From Rhynchonema sp. JSB1_4 (taxonomy: Eukaryota; Nematoda; Chromadorea; Monhysterida; Xyalidae), in contig JASAMV010005397.1 of assembly GCA_030248065.1 (NCBI GenBank), positions 123,509 to 187,508 on the forward strand: DNA of 64,000 bases, in the 5' to 3' direction. The notes beneath the pieces were generated by a model, which saw nothing but the letters and a program-made list of their open reading frames with translations, was not told the origin of the DNA and did no database searches. The translations under genes and the position numbers were made by a program. Positions 21,601 to 33,280 of this stretch are shown here, in pieces. Position 1 is the first letter of the stretch. The number at the start of each line of letters is the position of its first letter.

Positions 21601-24600
21601 TTATTCTTCCTTGGCCCGTTTGCCCTTGTATTTATTGCCCTTGTCCGAATCGTCCTCGACCTGGTCACCCCGTTCGCTGTCTGTAATCACACTCAATCCT
21701 GCGATGATGTTTCAATATCATCCTCTATATTCAAACAGCAACCGACCTGGTTCGATCGTTTCGCCGCCCTGTATTTTGCTCTCGCTTTTGGCCTTGGTCA
21801 ACACGGCGTGCGGTTGGTAGTTGGATAGCAGTGCTCGATTCGGGCCCTATGATTTGGCGATCAATAATTGGATTGAATCAATCAATCAATTCGCCACCAA
21901 CTTTGACGGCGTCGAAGAGCAGCTGGTTGAAGAAACCGAATATTCGCGCGAATTTTGGTCGATTATTGGGGTTGATGTAGACGCACCATTTGATGTACTG
22001 CTGTACGAACGTAGGCCACTTGCCGGACACGTGCAGTGGGATCGACTGTGAATGGGATTGATTGAGTGAATGAGTGGATGATTGAGTGAATGGGTGGATT
22101 ATTACTGTAATGATAACTGAAATGAAGGAATGAACAGACTGACAGATGTATGGAATGAAGGCAAGATTTTGATCTATTGAGGGAAACATTTTGAATGATC
22201 GACGATTGATTACAGAACTGAATGATGGAATCATTGGTTATTGATTGATTACCTTTTCCTCGAGTCGCCTGGCCAAATCCTCAGCACTCTTGACCGCTTC
22301 AAACGGTTGTTTTCCGTGCGCGAACACCTCGGCCATGAACACACCATACGCCCAGACGTCGGCTTTGATTGAGAATCGACCATCAACGTGCGACTCGGGT
22401 GCCATGTGACGCCATTGCAACTGCGAGTGATTGGTTGAAATGAATATGAATTGATTGCCGTGATAGACCAGGATTGAACATGTGAATACCTTTTGTTCTT
22501 TGTACAGTTTTTTGAACAGCTGTTTGTCGGCGTTGAGAGCAGCGGCGTAGATGTAATAGTCGCATACTTTGATGGTCATCGCGCCGTACATGTCGCTGCG
22601 CACCTGTGCGTGTGTGTGGGTGTGAAACATCACCTGGGATTGTGAGCATGAGTGAAGGGACATAGTACCTGGATGTTGGAACCACTCAATTGTCCGTGGA
22701 ATAGATTGTTCTCTTCCAGATATCGCATGCCGGCCGCCACCTTGGAGATTGAAAAGTTTTAAAATAAAAATTAGTTGATTAAGAGTAAAAGCAGCTGTGA
22801 AACATCAGCCGACCTGATAGCAGACCTCCAGCTGACCCCTGACGGGCAGCGGCATTCCCTGGGTCTTGCGCGCCGACAGCAAACTGCTCAGCGATAGATC
22901 GCCAGCCCATTCGAATAGAATGTTGAGTCGATTCTTTGACGCAGCTGAATGAAACATCATAGGGTGAGCTAAAAGTAACTTTCGACTGTTGTGTTTTACT
23001 CACTTACCCAGTCGGTACTGGAAGATCTTGGTCAGATAGTTGTGTCCGCGTGTGTTCAGAAAGCGGAGGCGCTCGAGGGCCTTCAACGCTTCTTGCACGC
23101 CTATATAGTATGAAATGTGTGTTTGACACAGTGTGTGACCCAAAAGAAACAAGCTACCAACCACGCAGAACTTCTGGATCGACGACTCGTTTGAGACACA
23201 TGACTGGTGGTTCATTGAATTCACCATCTATTAGCACGCCCAATTGGTCATCGCATTTCGTCACGTACGGATCTTCCTTGGCACCAGCTGGAAATAATGA
23301 TAGACGTTCTTTTCAAGATTTCGTTTTTTAACTCGATTTTCCAAACTATGTATACTAGCCATTGTTGTTTTTCGTTCTTTGCGTGGCCGCCCGTTTGCTG
23401 CTTTTCTTTGACACACTCAGCTCCTTGCCGATTCGGTCGATTCCCTCGCGGCGCAACTGAAAAACAAAGACATAATGATGTTTCACAATTTTTCATGATG
23501 CTTTAACGTCTACATACCTGCACGCGCACGGCCGTTCCGAAACTGCGCTGTCCCATCAGCTCCTTCGCAATCTCATACTTTGACGCGTCGATCTTTTTTT
23601 CAACCAGGATCATATTGGGCACCTTGGTCAGCATGGCACTCACCTGAAATTGATTGTTTCGATCGATTGAATTGAATCGATTGAATGATCAATATTGTTT
23701 GATTGAATGTTTGAATCATTATATTGAAACATCACCCACCAGTCCATCAGGGGCGCGACGTCCGTAGACCAACGGCGGTTCGGGCGATTTGAACACCGGC
23801 CAGTTAACGGCTGGCTGACTCTCCAGAAACTGCGGCACTCGCAAACGACCACCTAAATTTTTATGATATATTTTGTTGAATTCGCAATTGAAATTGCGAG
23901 TGAATACGACAGACCTATTCGCTTTCCCTGCAGATCAATATCGACGGGCAGATCGATCAGATTGAATGTCGCCTCCATCAGCCGCGTGAGCGAATGGTGC
24001 GATTCGAAGATGTAGTAGCGACCTTGCATGATCAGGCAAAAGTTAGAATATGGCAATCAATGACCAGTCAAGCGCATCTAACCGTCGTCACGACGACATA
24101 TTCGCAGATAGGCGATCACTGGGATCGGGGCACGAGAACCGCTAGGAAGACGGTCCTGCGGAGGTCGGCTTTTGGGAATCGCCTGGAGAGAAAAACAGGT
24201 TATTGAGTGAGTGATCAACACACAAAATATTTGTAGGATCAAATGGACGAACGATTTGATCAAACCACTCCTTGTATCTCGTACGTTCACCGCCGCTGTA
24301 CGTTCGCACCAACATCAACAGTTCGCCCCATCGCGTGTCGCTTGTGTATTCGGGCGGTTCACAGACGACGCACCTATGTGAATAATTGATTGATTGAGTG
24401 ATCGGATCGAGCGAATTGATGCCTTCATTCATTAATGATGGTTTGAATGAGTGAACAATTGAATAATTCATAGAATGCAGACCATTTTGAATGACTTATC
24501 TATTTAAAAATTGGTTGATTGTTAGATTCAGTGAGTGAATGAGGAATCAACAATGAATGTGCCCAGCTTTGATGACCAACCAGTTCTTGTGCCCGGTCCC

Positions 24601-25757
24601 ATCGCGATCGAGAAGCACTGACGCTTCGATCGGGCCGATTTTGCCAACGAACCAGCGAGCGCTGTTGATGATGTTCGGTTTGTCGAAGTCCGGTTTCGGA
24701 AGCAGATAGAACGGCGATATCAGGCCTGTGAGCGGTGATGTTTCACCATTCTCGCACATTTGCCGAAGTTTTAAACAATGGCGATTCCTCCATCGATCAA
24801 TGACGATTTTTAACTTAGAGATTGAAAGTTAGGTTGAGCGAGACACATAGAACTTGGTTCACATTTTGGGTCGGGCCTAGTGGACTTTAATGGCACCAGT
24901 AAATGTCTTCCGTTTCAAAAAAGGTACATAGCCAAGGCAGGGGCACCGGTCCAATCCCATCCGATCACCAAGCTTGATATCTCTCATTGTGATAGCCAAT
25001 TCCAGTTCATATATTTCCTCTTTACAGTGACGTGTAGTAGGAACGGTGACTGCGTGAAGAATACTTACCGTTCACATTTTGTAAACCGTAAATTGGCAAT
25101 GGTAACGAAACTATCTGTCACTGAGTGAAGGTCGCTATAAAGATAGGTCGATAATCACCAGCTTGGCGATCGGGTGCGAGCGGATGTGACTTGCCTTGAT
25201 AGCGCGTGATTCTTGCATTACTAAGGATAATTTACTGGACCCACTACTTCTGTCCAGCTGCTTCATTTAGGTCTAGGAACATCTGCTACGCTGGATGGAA
25301 TTAGTGGCCTCACAAAAGTCCTCCTGAACTCAAGAAAAGTCACGCGACCAAGGCAGATCAGATGCGATCCGATCCTATCCGAACCGCCAAGCTTGATATC
25401 GCTCACGGTGCACTGTGCATTACCTTTTTCCTTGCCGCATTTGACGATGCAGATTTCGTGATCGCGATTGCGGTCGGGTGGCAGCCACTTCTCGACGGTG
25501 ACGAGGTCGCCCTTTTGTGCCGAAGGCAAGTATTCGGGCGCATCGGTCGGTGCCGACATTGGCCACACAACGACGAACTTTTTCGATTTTCGTTCCGTAT
25601 CTGCAAAAAAATTTTTAAATTTTTCTCGTCTTTTCAAGAAATGTTTTTCTGTAATTTTCAAACGCTGACATAGGTTTTCGTCTCGATGTTTCTGGATGAA
25701 ATGCAGTTGATGCGGTTGTATTTCGTCTCGCGCGGCCACTGTTCGAACGGTATGCAT
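21601..25757 (-). CDS. SH3-SH2-pseudokinase, Src-module type (paralogue B), 706 aa
   Basis: Eighteen exons matching A one for one: 25670-25757, 25424-25600, 24581-24725, 24253-24373, 24083-24182, 23915-24022, 23740-23852, 23518-23643, 23360-23456, 23162-23287, 23008-23100, 22814-22944, 22669-22740, 22490-22603, 22253-22420, 21902-22045, 21747-21846, 21601-21698. Twelve exons have exactly the same length as in A. The same lesions are present: WCVVCEP in SH2 (Cys141), HGQLSGSN for HRDLAARN, CDYY for DFG, with Lys390 (VMCLKRV) and APES kept. The exon 9-10 intron starts GCTAGT where A has GTTGGT, so it is a GC-AG intron by comparison. Open frames throughout and mostly conservative differences mean B is a maintained gene, not a decaying copy. 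Seven of its 17 introns contain TGATGTTTCA. Confidence 0.9.
22623..22632. repeat. TGATGTTTCA motif (representative of 17 exact copies)
   Basis: Exact copies, read as TGATGTTTCA on the + strand at 11584, 19821, 21705, 23476, 24736, 29708, 31868 and 32054, and as TGAAACATCA at 4439, 18326, 22623, 22798, 22950, 23725, 31280, 32840 and 59676. Fourteen lie in introns of four gene models on both strands, many within 20 nt of a splice site. One is in an exon (31280), one just after the U2AF1 stop (59676) and one in a transposon (11584). Several extend to the semi-palindrome GTGATGTTTCAC. About 0.1 copies are expected by chance in 64 kb. Confidence 0.8.
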
Positions 25758-27758
25758 GTTGATGGAATGGATTGGTTACGGTAGATTACGGTATAGATTT
25801 ATATTAGGCTACGGTAGGTGGTGTTTGGTTACGGTAGGTTGGCGAATGCGGCCTAGCCGCTCAGAAAATTTGAAATTTTGTCTTTCTCTCACGAAGCAGC
25901 AAAATTTGATTTGAGTCAGGTCAGGGAAGGGTATGATGATAAATCGACTTGGCCTCTTTTGTTGAATTCTGTTCCAGGCTGGTTTTCAATGAAAAAAAAT
26001 TGAATAATGATTTGTTGGCAAAATGACACCCATTTTATTTCACAGCACTTTAGAATGACACGTGTTATGCTTGGGACGTGGGTGATTTTTGGCCACGGTT
26101 ATCCGCTTTCTGATCTCTGGTTGTTTCGTTCACACAAACAGTGCTGTTTTCAGTTGACTGTTGTATTTTAGCGTGTTGCGTATTGTGGGAAGCGACACGC
26201 CAGTCAATAACCGAAGTATTCATCGAGCTCAGGACCAAATGGCCAGAACAGAGACTCATGCTGAAAACAGCTCACGTTTCATGAACCGAATGCACATGGC
26301 TTGTTTCAAAGTTGTCGACAAAATAAGTATCGCTCGCAAATCAAAACGAAAGTTATAATTAGGGATTTCTTGCGCACAGCATAAAGCGGCAGAGTGACCA
26401 TATTCTTGAACGTGAGCCTTGCCTGATTGAGTTATCGTTGCGGCGACACTTTGTCCACCATTGGGCGCACAATGACCGCATGGGAATCAGCTGAAAATTT
26501 TTCCCGAGTGCTCTCGCTGCAGATTACCAAGTGTGTATTTACGTTGTTTCTTGGCGTTTCTGCCGATGGGCTCAAGGAGACCGAAACGAACACAAAGTGG
26601 GAATTATGCACCTAATCAGCATTTACGTATACGTTATAAGCCTGGCGGAGGCGGCTGAGCGTGCGCAACAATTTTTAATTTTAAATTTGCTCTTTCATCT
26701 TGCCAACCCACACCCTTTGTAGGTAGAAGACGTCTTCATGCTCATGAAGACATGAATTTATAGGACGAGCAATCCTGCGCATGTTTTGACCAACCATGCT
26801 CGTGTGGCATCATTTTTCATTTTTTTACTTCGTTCCACATGCATAATGCAACAAACTACAAAAAACTCGACTCCACGCGGAAATAAAATCAGCGCGTTTT
26901 CAAAGGCTTCTCTCGCGACTCCAAAAGCAATCAGGCAAAAAATGCACAAAGTTTGCGCTGGTACATACATACATACATAATAATGTCACCAAGCCGGACA
27001 GGCGCGTGTCCATTTGGAGGCGACCAAAATAGACCAAACGCATAAACACACAATTATGTCTGCTCCTACCAAATCTGCTGGAGCAAATTCAATCTCATGC
27101 ATTCGTTGATGCGTATGACAACAAGAAAGAAATCGACCAAAGAAAACTCCCGGGACACACACGCGCAGCAAGCACATGATGTGAAGCTGCGTATGGTTGC
27201 GCATTAAGCATTGTCACCGACCATACTGTCATGCTGAGTGGTGCGATGAAACGACCGTATACCTCTGGGTTTTGAACACTCTATCATTTTGAACTACTGT
27301 TGAATTTCGTGACCGCGCAGCTTCGGTTCACAGGTATACGAGCGCAAAACAGAGTTCTACTGTAACCGTTAGATAATGTCCGTCTTATGCACCGCAACAA
27401 CACTGAAAAATGATAAAATGCTGGGCGGTTGAAATGGTTCATTATTTCCTGTCGGTGCACAATTGAATTCTGAAACGATTTCGACCAAAATCGTCAATCT
27501 GGTTCGATAATTGCAACGAGCAAAGCACGGCCTAAATGACGCAAATCGTCTTCCGTTGTACATAAATGAGCTCACCTCGCGAATACAGTATAATGAAAAC
27601 CGCGCACTGAATTGGACTCCCCGCGCTGTCAAATCCATTACTGCCGAGGCGAGACGACCCCCAGGGCCCCTGGGCTAATTCTATTGTAGTCCACGCATCT
27701 ATGTTCGCATGTTTTTGCGTGTCAACGCAGCTGGGCAACAGTGTTCCAATACAATGTA
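25758..27758. other. Intergenic region upstream of pseudokinase B
   Basis: Two kb without a supported exon. It contains TTACGGTA repeats (25770-25835), a decayed relic of the TTGGTCGCAC MITE end at about 26460, and ACATACATACATA microsatellite at 26960. The promoter of paralogue B is presumably at its left end. Confidence 0.45.
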
Positions 27759-27947
27759 AAGTAAAACTACGCCAACACGAGCCCGATTTCGAAGCTGGCA
27801 AAATGGTGAAACATTCACACGTGGCTGCTGATTTGGGAAACGTTGCACGTTGTGAAATACAACGTGGAGCATGATGATTTTCTCTTTCTTTGCGTTTTGC
27901 AAGTTCACCACCTCCGAAATCGGGCTCGTGTTGGCGTAGTTTGCCTT
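27759..27947. mobile_element. TA-flanked MITE (AAGGCAAAC ends), copy 2
   Basis: TA at 27757-27758 and 27948-27949. Same family as 5150-5343: the shared core includes CGAGCCCGATTTCG, GTGGCTGCTGATTTGGGAAA and GGAGCATGATGATTTTCTCT. Confidence 0.85.
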
Positions 27948-28135
27948 TACGTGGTTTGCGTGCAGGACGACGAATGCGTTGACGACACAACAGATTACAC
28001 TCAGCTGCGTGTTGGCACGAAGTACTATGGGCACATGCGTGGATCACATTAGAATAAGCCGGCCCCTGTTGACTGACTGAACAAGTATACTGCATATTTC
28101 AATCCAAAATACTGCTCGGCCCGGCCACGAGCATT

Positions 28136-31100
28136 ATGCTGAGCGGGTCACAGTCAGCGAGCGTGATCGCGGGCGGCGAGCGTGACCAGGCATCAGCATC
28201 GGCTACGGCTACCGTAATTCGCCCGTCAGCCCGTTACGAAAGTCAACGACGGGCGAGACGGTCTACGGTGGATGCTGGCGCTCCTCAGAGTCGACGCACC
28301 AACAACGTCACGATGACTATTGGGCCCAGCGTGAACGAGTCACAACAGGTCAGTTTGGTCTATTTATGATGTTTGGCTTTCCTTTTATGGTACAGTAAGT
28401 TTCTAATTTCGTTGCCTCATGCATTTTTACAGACGCAGGGAAACTCCCGTTCGAAGTCGAGGCAGGCAACAAGCTCAACACACAGTCAACAAGCCACGCA
28501 GCTGACACACACATCTTGTGTGACTGAAACATTCGAAACGCACACGAGCCAGCTGCGTGGCTTGTTGACTGTGTGTTGAGCTTGTTGCTTGCCTCGACTT
28601 CGAACCGGAGTTTCCCTGCGTCTGTAAAAATGCATGAGGCAACGAAATTAGAAATTCACTATAATTATTTGACACCCTGGAACCAGGGCCGGTGTTGGCC
28701 GAGGTTAGAAGGCCAGTGCACAAGTTCGGCTGACTGCTGCTGCTGATGGTGAGTTGTATAACGCACACAAAATTATTGTGATTTGACCCCAAATTAGCAT
28801 GCCACCAGAGCGATTGACAATCAATATTGATTACGTTTTCCCTGCATATTCAGGCATCAGTACACATTTTACCAACGCTGCATCCCTGCGAGCAAAACGA
28901 CGAGCGCAAAAGTCTGTCGATGGACCCAACCGCCCCTCAAGTGGTCGAACCTTTGGTATTAAGTCGTCGCTCCTCTATGGACAGGGGGCCACCCCCGCCA
29001 GCACTCGCATCCACGTCCGCTTTCGCACAATTGGCTGCTTCAGGTGCCTGCCCTCATGTGTACCCTCAGGTGTACCCTCATTCACACCATATTTACAGGG
29101 TGTCTCAAAAGTACACTGTAATTTACCACTGTGTTCGTTATAGTGACTGAGAGGCCGGTTTCCGATCACTTGAAGGCGAACTGTATAATACATAAATGCT
29201 GAGAACGAAGCATTAGTTTCTCCAACTATGGGTACTGCCTGGTTGATATCTCCACCAACCCACACACTTCACAGCCACCCCGCGGCCCCCGCCGGAGGCA
29301 AAAAAAAAAAAAAAATATGTATAAATATACTTTGAATCAACTGATGTTCCATTCGCAGCAATGATGTTCTTTGGCTACACACCCTACTTCACGACGGGCA
29401 ACGTGTGTTGGCTGCTGGCAGTGGCGATCACCAGTGGAGGAGTGGGCTACACCTGCCATAAACTTGTTACCGGATATAATTGGTTGGTTGGTTGTTATCA
29501 ATTGCCGTGCGTGAAACATGTCAAGACTCTTCATGTGATGCTTCACACACGGCAATTGAGCGATTATCATCATTCAAAGGCATAGTGCTCGAACGGGATT
29601 GCTTTTCGGAATCGGGATCGGGAAAATTAATCGGGGTCGGAATTTCGAGTGTTTTTACTACGGGATTGAAATTGTCGGGATCGGGATCCCGTTCGAACAC
29701 TTTGAGTTGATGTTTCACTGGTGAAATTGTGTGAATAGTTTTTCAAAATGAGGAACAGTAAACGCATGCTTGTTGCGTCGGCAAGAATAGTAGCGAAAAA
29801 TAATTGTGGACCAGAAGGACGCATGCTGTTTATGGACCTGGGGGTTTCACGAGCGAGGCATCCAACGTTAGTAGTTGAAAGTCGAACTTTGCAGCTTCGA
29901 CTGCACGCCAGGTTTTGCGACGTAGGTAATGTCATCTATGTTTTGCTCTGAAAATTTGCGTGGCAGGCGGCGCGCCGACTTCTACTTTCAGCCTAAAACT
30001 GCATAACCGGCACTGTATCCAACCCCGTGCCACAACAGCCACACTGCCGACAGCAAAGCCCCCCCCGTGTTGTCCCAGGCAAGAGTTTCGCCAGTTTCCC
30101 TTCTATTTCAGGCGCATTCCCAGTCACACTCACACATGGATGATGGCTTTCACCCTATTGTGCGTGTATCACGCGTTCACCCTAATTCTCTGTCTGATCC
30201 ACCATGGTGACATTCAACGTCTGTTCGGCAAAGTTCGCCAGTTGGACTTTCAGTTTGGAAGGAATCGACTGGCCACCCTATTTTGTGTCGTATTTTTGTG
30301 TCACGCTGTACTGGTGATCACGATCGAGTGTCTCAGCGTCTACTACACGAACACGGCGCAGCCGCTGCACGCCACCACGGGCCAATGGTCGCACTATTGG
30401 TCGCTCGGCAAACATATCCTCACCGCAATATGGTTCGCGTATTCGCTGCTGCGTCAACTTTGTGGCGTGCTGGTCTACGCTGCCGTTTGTCTGTATCTTT
30501 CCGATTGCTACATCAACATTGAGACAAAATTGATGCGCCTGAGGCAGCATGGCGGACAACAGGTCAGGGGCGACCCGACCCTGACGCCGAGTCGGCGACC
30601 GTATTCGCGACAGCCGAGCACCTGTGGTGGCAATGGACGGACAACCGCCAATGGGAATAATAATCCGCAGTTGGTAAGCATCTTTGAAGTCACGTGGCCA
30701 TCTGGTACATTCGCACTGACGATGACCTGGTGCACCTCCCGTCTGCGGCAGCAGGTCGAAGCGGGCAACCAAAAAACAAGCTGCCCAACTAATATTATTT
30801 CTTTTTGGGTGTTATCTTTAAGATTTGATAAGATTTAAGATTTGATTATGTCCATGAGCAGTACAGCATCAATCTTGACAGCAGGCTCCATGACAAGAAA
30901 AACAGCAGTAGTTGTTTTGGACGGTGTGTATTCCGCCGTATATTTAGGCTAATACTATTGTTGTCAACTGCTGGCCATGATTCGCGCAAGCATAGTATGC
31001 ATGCACTGCGACACACGTGGGATGCGTGCAAACTCGCGACGACACACTTGGACAGCGCGACAGGTGCGTACAACAGGTATCCTGCTGCGCTTGCGCTAAG

Positions 31101-32987
31101 CACATGCAGTTGCGTTGACAACAATAGTAAAAGCCGAAAGTCCCAAAACAGTCCCCCCAAACAGGCGGTAGGGTACCACGCACTTGACAATTCCTATTCC
31201 AGTTGGACTGTGGTGATCCATCAACGGTCGACCTGCTGACGCCCGGCGGCGGCAATGAGTCTGATACTTATACGCTGCGTGAAACATCACCCAACGTCAA
31301 TCTGGCTGACACCTGGCATTTGTATGAACACGCTGATGCGGTCGTGAAAATGTTGGACGATGCGAGCTCACAGGTTACGGTAGTTTGGGTTACGGTAGGA
31401 TTGACCGTAAGACACATCGGTCGAAATGAATGAAAGTTCCTGGCTAGTTCAGCATCATGGCAGTATTCGAACCAGTTACTTTTCACCGCGCAAGCACAGC
31501 TGATACACCACTGGGCTACAGTGACGTTGACACATCCAAGTTTCAGATAGTGCTTCTCAATGTCATCCTCGCTGTGGTCACCATTTGGTTGCGTTCATTT
31601 GTAGCCGTTGGGCCAGAATTGCCCGCCGAAACCGACACAACTTCACGTTACGAACAAGAGTTAATGCGACAAACACAGCAGGTTGTTAGCATAACTTGGG
31701 CCTGAGCTATACACACCTAAATGAGCCTGAATTTTCAGGCACAAGCCTGGCGTCGTTGGCTGCCAATGATGTACGACTTCGAGCTGTGCCTGCATGTCAT
31801 ACTGGTGTTCGTTGGCGTTTACTTGCCGGCAATATGCCTGAATGAACAGGTTAAAAGACATTCCTGTTGATGTTTCATGTTTTTAAAAAAAAATAATGCC
31901 ATTTTTTGTTTTCAATCGACCGCTGTTTCCATAATATCCTCGGTTTCAGCGTCGGAATGTGCACGCGGCAGTTATCGGAGCGTCGGTCGATCCGGAACAA
32001 TCTGTTTATGTGAGATTTTGTTTCATTTTTTTTCAAAAAATATCCTAGTAATCTGATGTTTCAATGACTGTTTACACGCAGATCGATTGGTTCCACAAAT
32101 CCTGGTTGAATGGCTCGATCAGTCTCACGCTTGGAAAAGTGTTCCTCGCGAGTCGGTTGAGCTGTTTTGTGGTGAGAAAACAATGTTTTTTATTTGAATT
32201 GAAATAAGTAAATTTTATTTGAAAGCAATGGAATGGACGATGTTGTATAAGAATGAGGAGCCTATGTACATTCCAAAATCATTTGTGAAAAAAGTGGTTT
32301 TCTGGGGCTCGAACCCAACGTCCGCCTTCACTGAACCAGGGCACTGCTCTTGTATGTACATAGTTTACTATCGAACTGCGTGTCCTTTGGACGCAAGGTC
32401 TTTGGTCAAGTACAGTACACACGCAAGTGTGTGGGTGCCGTTTCTGGTTGTTGGGGATGCAAAACATTGGGCCATATTTTGCGAATTCGTCGTTCGATTC
32501 TGTGATTTCGACCGTCGTCAAAGTTTCTCACAGATCACAAGGGCGCAAGTTTTACAATGGTCAAAAATCACAGAACCAACGACGTCGCAAGGTGACCTAT
32601 GTAACCTATTTTGCACACCCCCGACCAAGCCCGACTCCGCCATGCCAGCAAAGGGCATAGCGGCCTGTGTCTATGCGCACAGCCACAAAAACACGCAAAA
32701 CGAGACAAAAAACGCAGACGAGTATGTACATATACATACGTGTATAAGCAAGGAGAGGTTCGAGCACCAGTCGAAAAAAGTATGTAACTTTGTTTGCTCA
32801 CAAAAGATTTTGAAACTTCGTTTGGTTTTTTCAAAATTTTGAAACATCATTATAGATAGTCGCTACCGCGTGTATGCTGCTGGTGACCTGGGTGCACGTA
32901 AAGGCGCCACCAGTCAAACTTGTGCTCACGGCTGACGACATGGATAACTATGAATTCATACAACTCGATCCTGGCGTTGACATTTAG
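28136..32987 (+). CDS. Seven-helix membrane protein, 587 aa, possibly gustatory-receptor-like
   Basis: Eleven exons in phase: 28136-28348, 28433-28519, 28854-29043, 29359-29482, 30112-30562, 31203-31373, 31547-31681, 31739-31849, 31950-32009, 32082-32171, 32856-32987 (TAG). The first 165 residues are Ser/Thr/Gln/Pro-rich without a signal peptide. Hydrophobic segments lie at about 178-198, 213-235, 254-280, 306-333, 413-435, 469-490 and 538-556. A long acidic loop follows helix 4. An even-charged loop (QRLFGKVRQLDFQFGRNRL) between helices 2 and 3, YINIETKLMRLRQ after helix 4, and a cytosolic N-terminus recall insect Gr / nematode GUR receptors, but the signature TY...QF of helix 7 is absent, so this is weak. 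Exon 2 lies inside a palindrome and could be skipped in phase. A GC donor in the last exon would extend the protein into 33281-34769. Confidence 0.55.
28395..28656. repeat. Near-perfect palindrome with arms of about 110 bp spanning an exon
   Basis: 28395-28504 is the inverted copy of 28549-28656, with a 44-bp spacer. Arms include GTTGCCTCATGCATTTTTAC and CAACAAGCTCAACACACAGT. The left arm contains the acceptor and most of exon 2 of the seven-helix gene. No terminal duplication was found, so this may be a local inverted duplication, not a transposon. Confidence 0.85.
29586..29701. mobile_element. Short hAT-type MITE (GTTCGAACGGGATC ends)
   Basis: Ends GTGCTCGAACGGGATTGC and GGGATCCCGTTCGAACAC are inverted, with GGGATCGGG words inside. 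The same ends bound the hAT element at 43665-44828. The 8-bp duplication is no longer recognisable. Confidence 0.65.
31455..31525 (-). other. tRNA-like sequence (tRNA pseudogene or SINE head)
   Basis: On the - strand TAGCCCAGTGGTG (A-box-like) is followed about 46 nt later by GGTTCGAATAC (B-box-like). The T stem and acceptor stem do not pair, so it is not a functional tRNA. It lies in an intron of the seven-helix gene. A second isolated B-box-like GGTTCGAGCCC is at about 32311 on the same strand. Confidence 0.35.
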
Positions 32988-33280
32988 CGATCATTACTTT
33001 GATTTTGAATTTTTTTCAAACATTTGTTATAATCATATCTATAGCATTGCATGACCTGCCTGAACAATTTGTAAATTCACCGAACCGCAGTAGCTTGACG
33101 ATCATGAGCAATATTCATTTGGCATTTAGTTCCGTGTGGGCAAGTGAGAGTAAACTTCCGCCATGTATACCAATGATGTATCGCATTTCCACCCGTATTA
33201 TTTTTTTCCTCGCTAGCTTCCTTCTGCGTGATGTCTGCATTTTTCGTAGCAGATATGTAGTGCCCATAGCTGTTTCATAG

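Noticed and set aside
22623..22632. TGATG in the 10-mer taken as snoRNA box C
   Set aside because: Box C is RUGAUGA and needs a box D (CUGA) and terminal stem at fixed spacing; neither is present around the copies I checked, and both orientations occur.
32219..32842. 207-codon open frame on the + strand
   Set aside because: It lies wholly inside an intron of the phased seven-helix gene, shows no domain or signal peptide, has Cys/His-rich composition typical of chance frames, and overlaps a tRNA-like B box.
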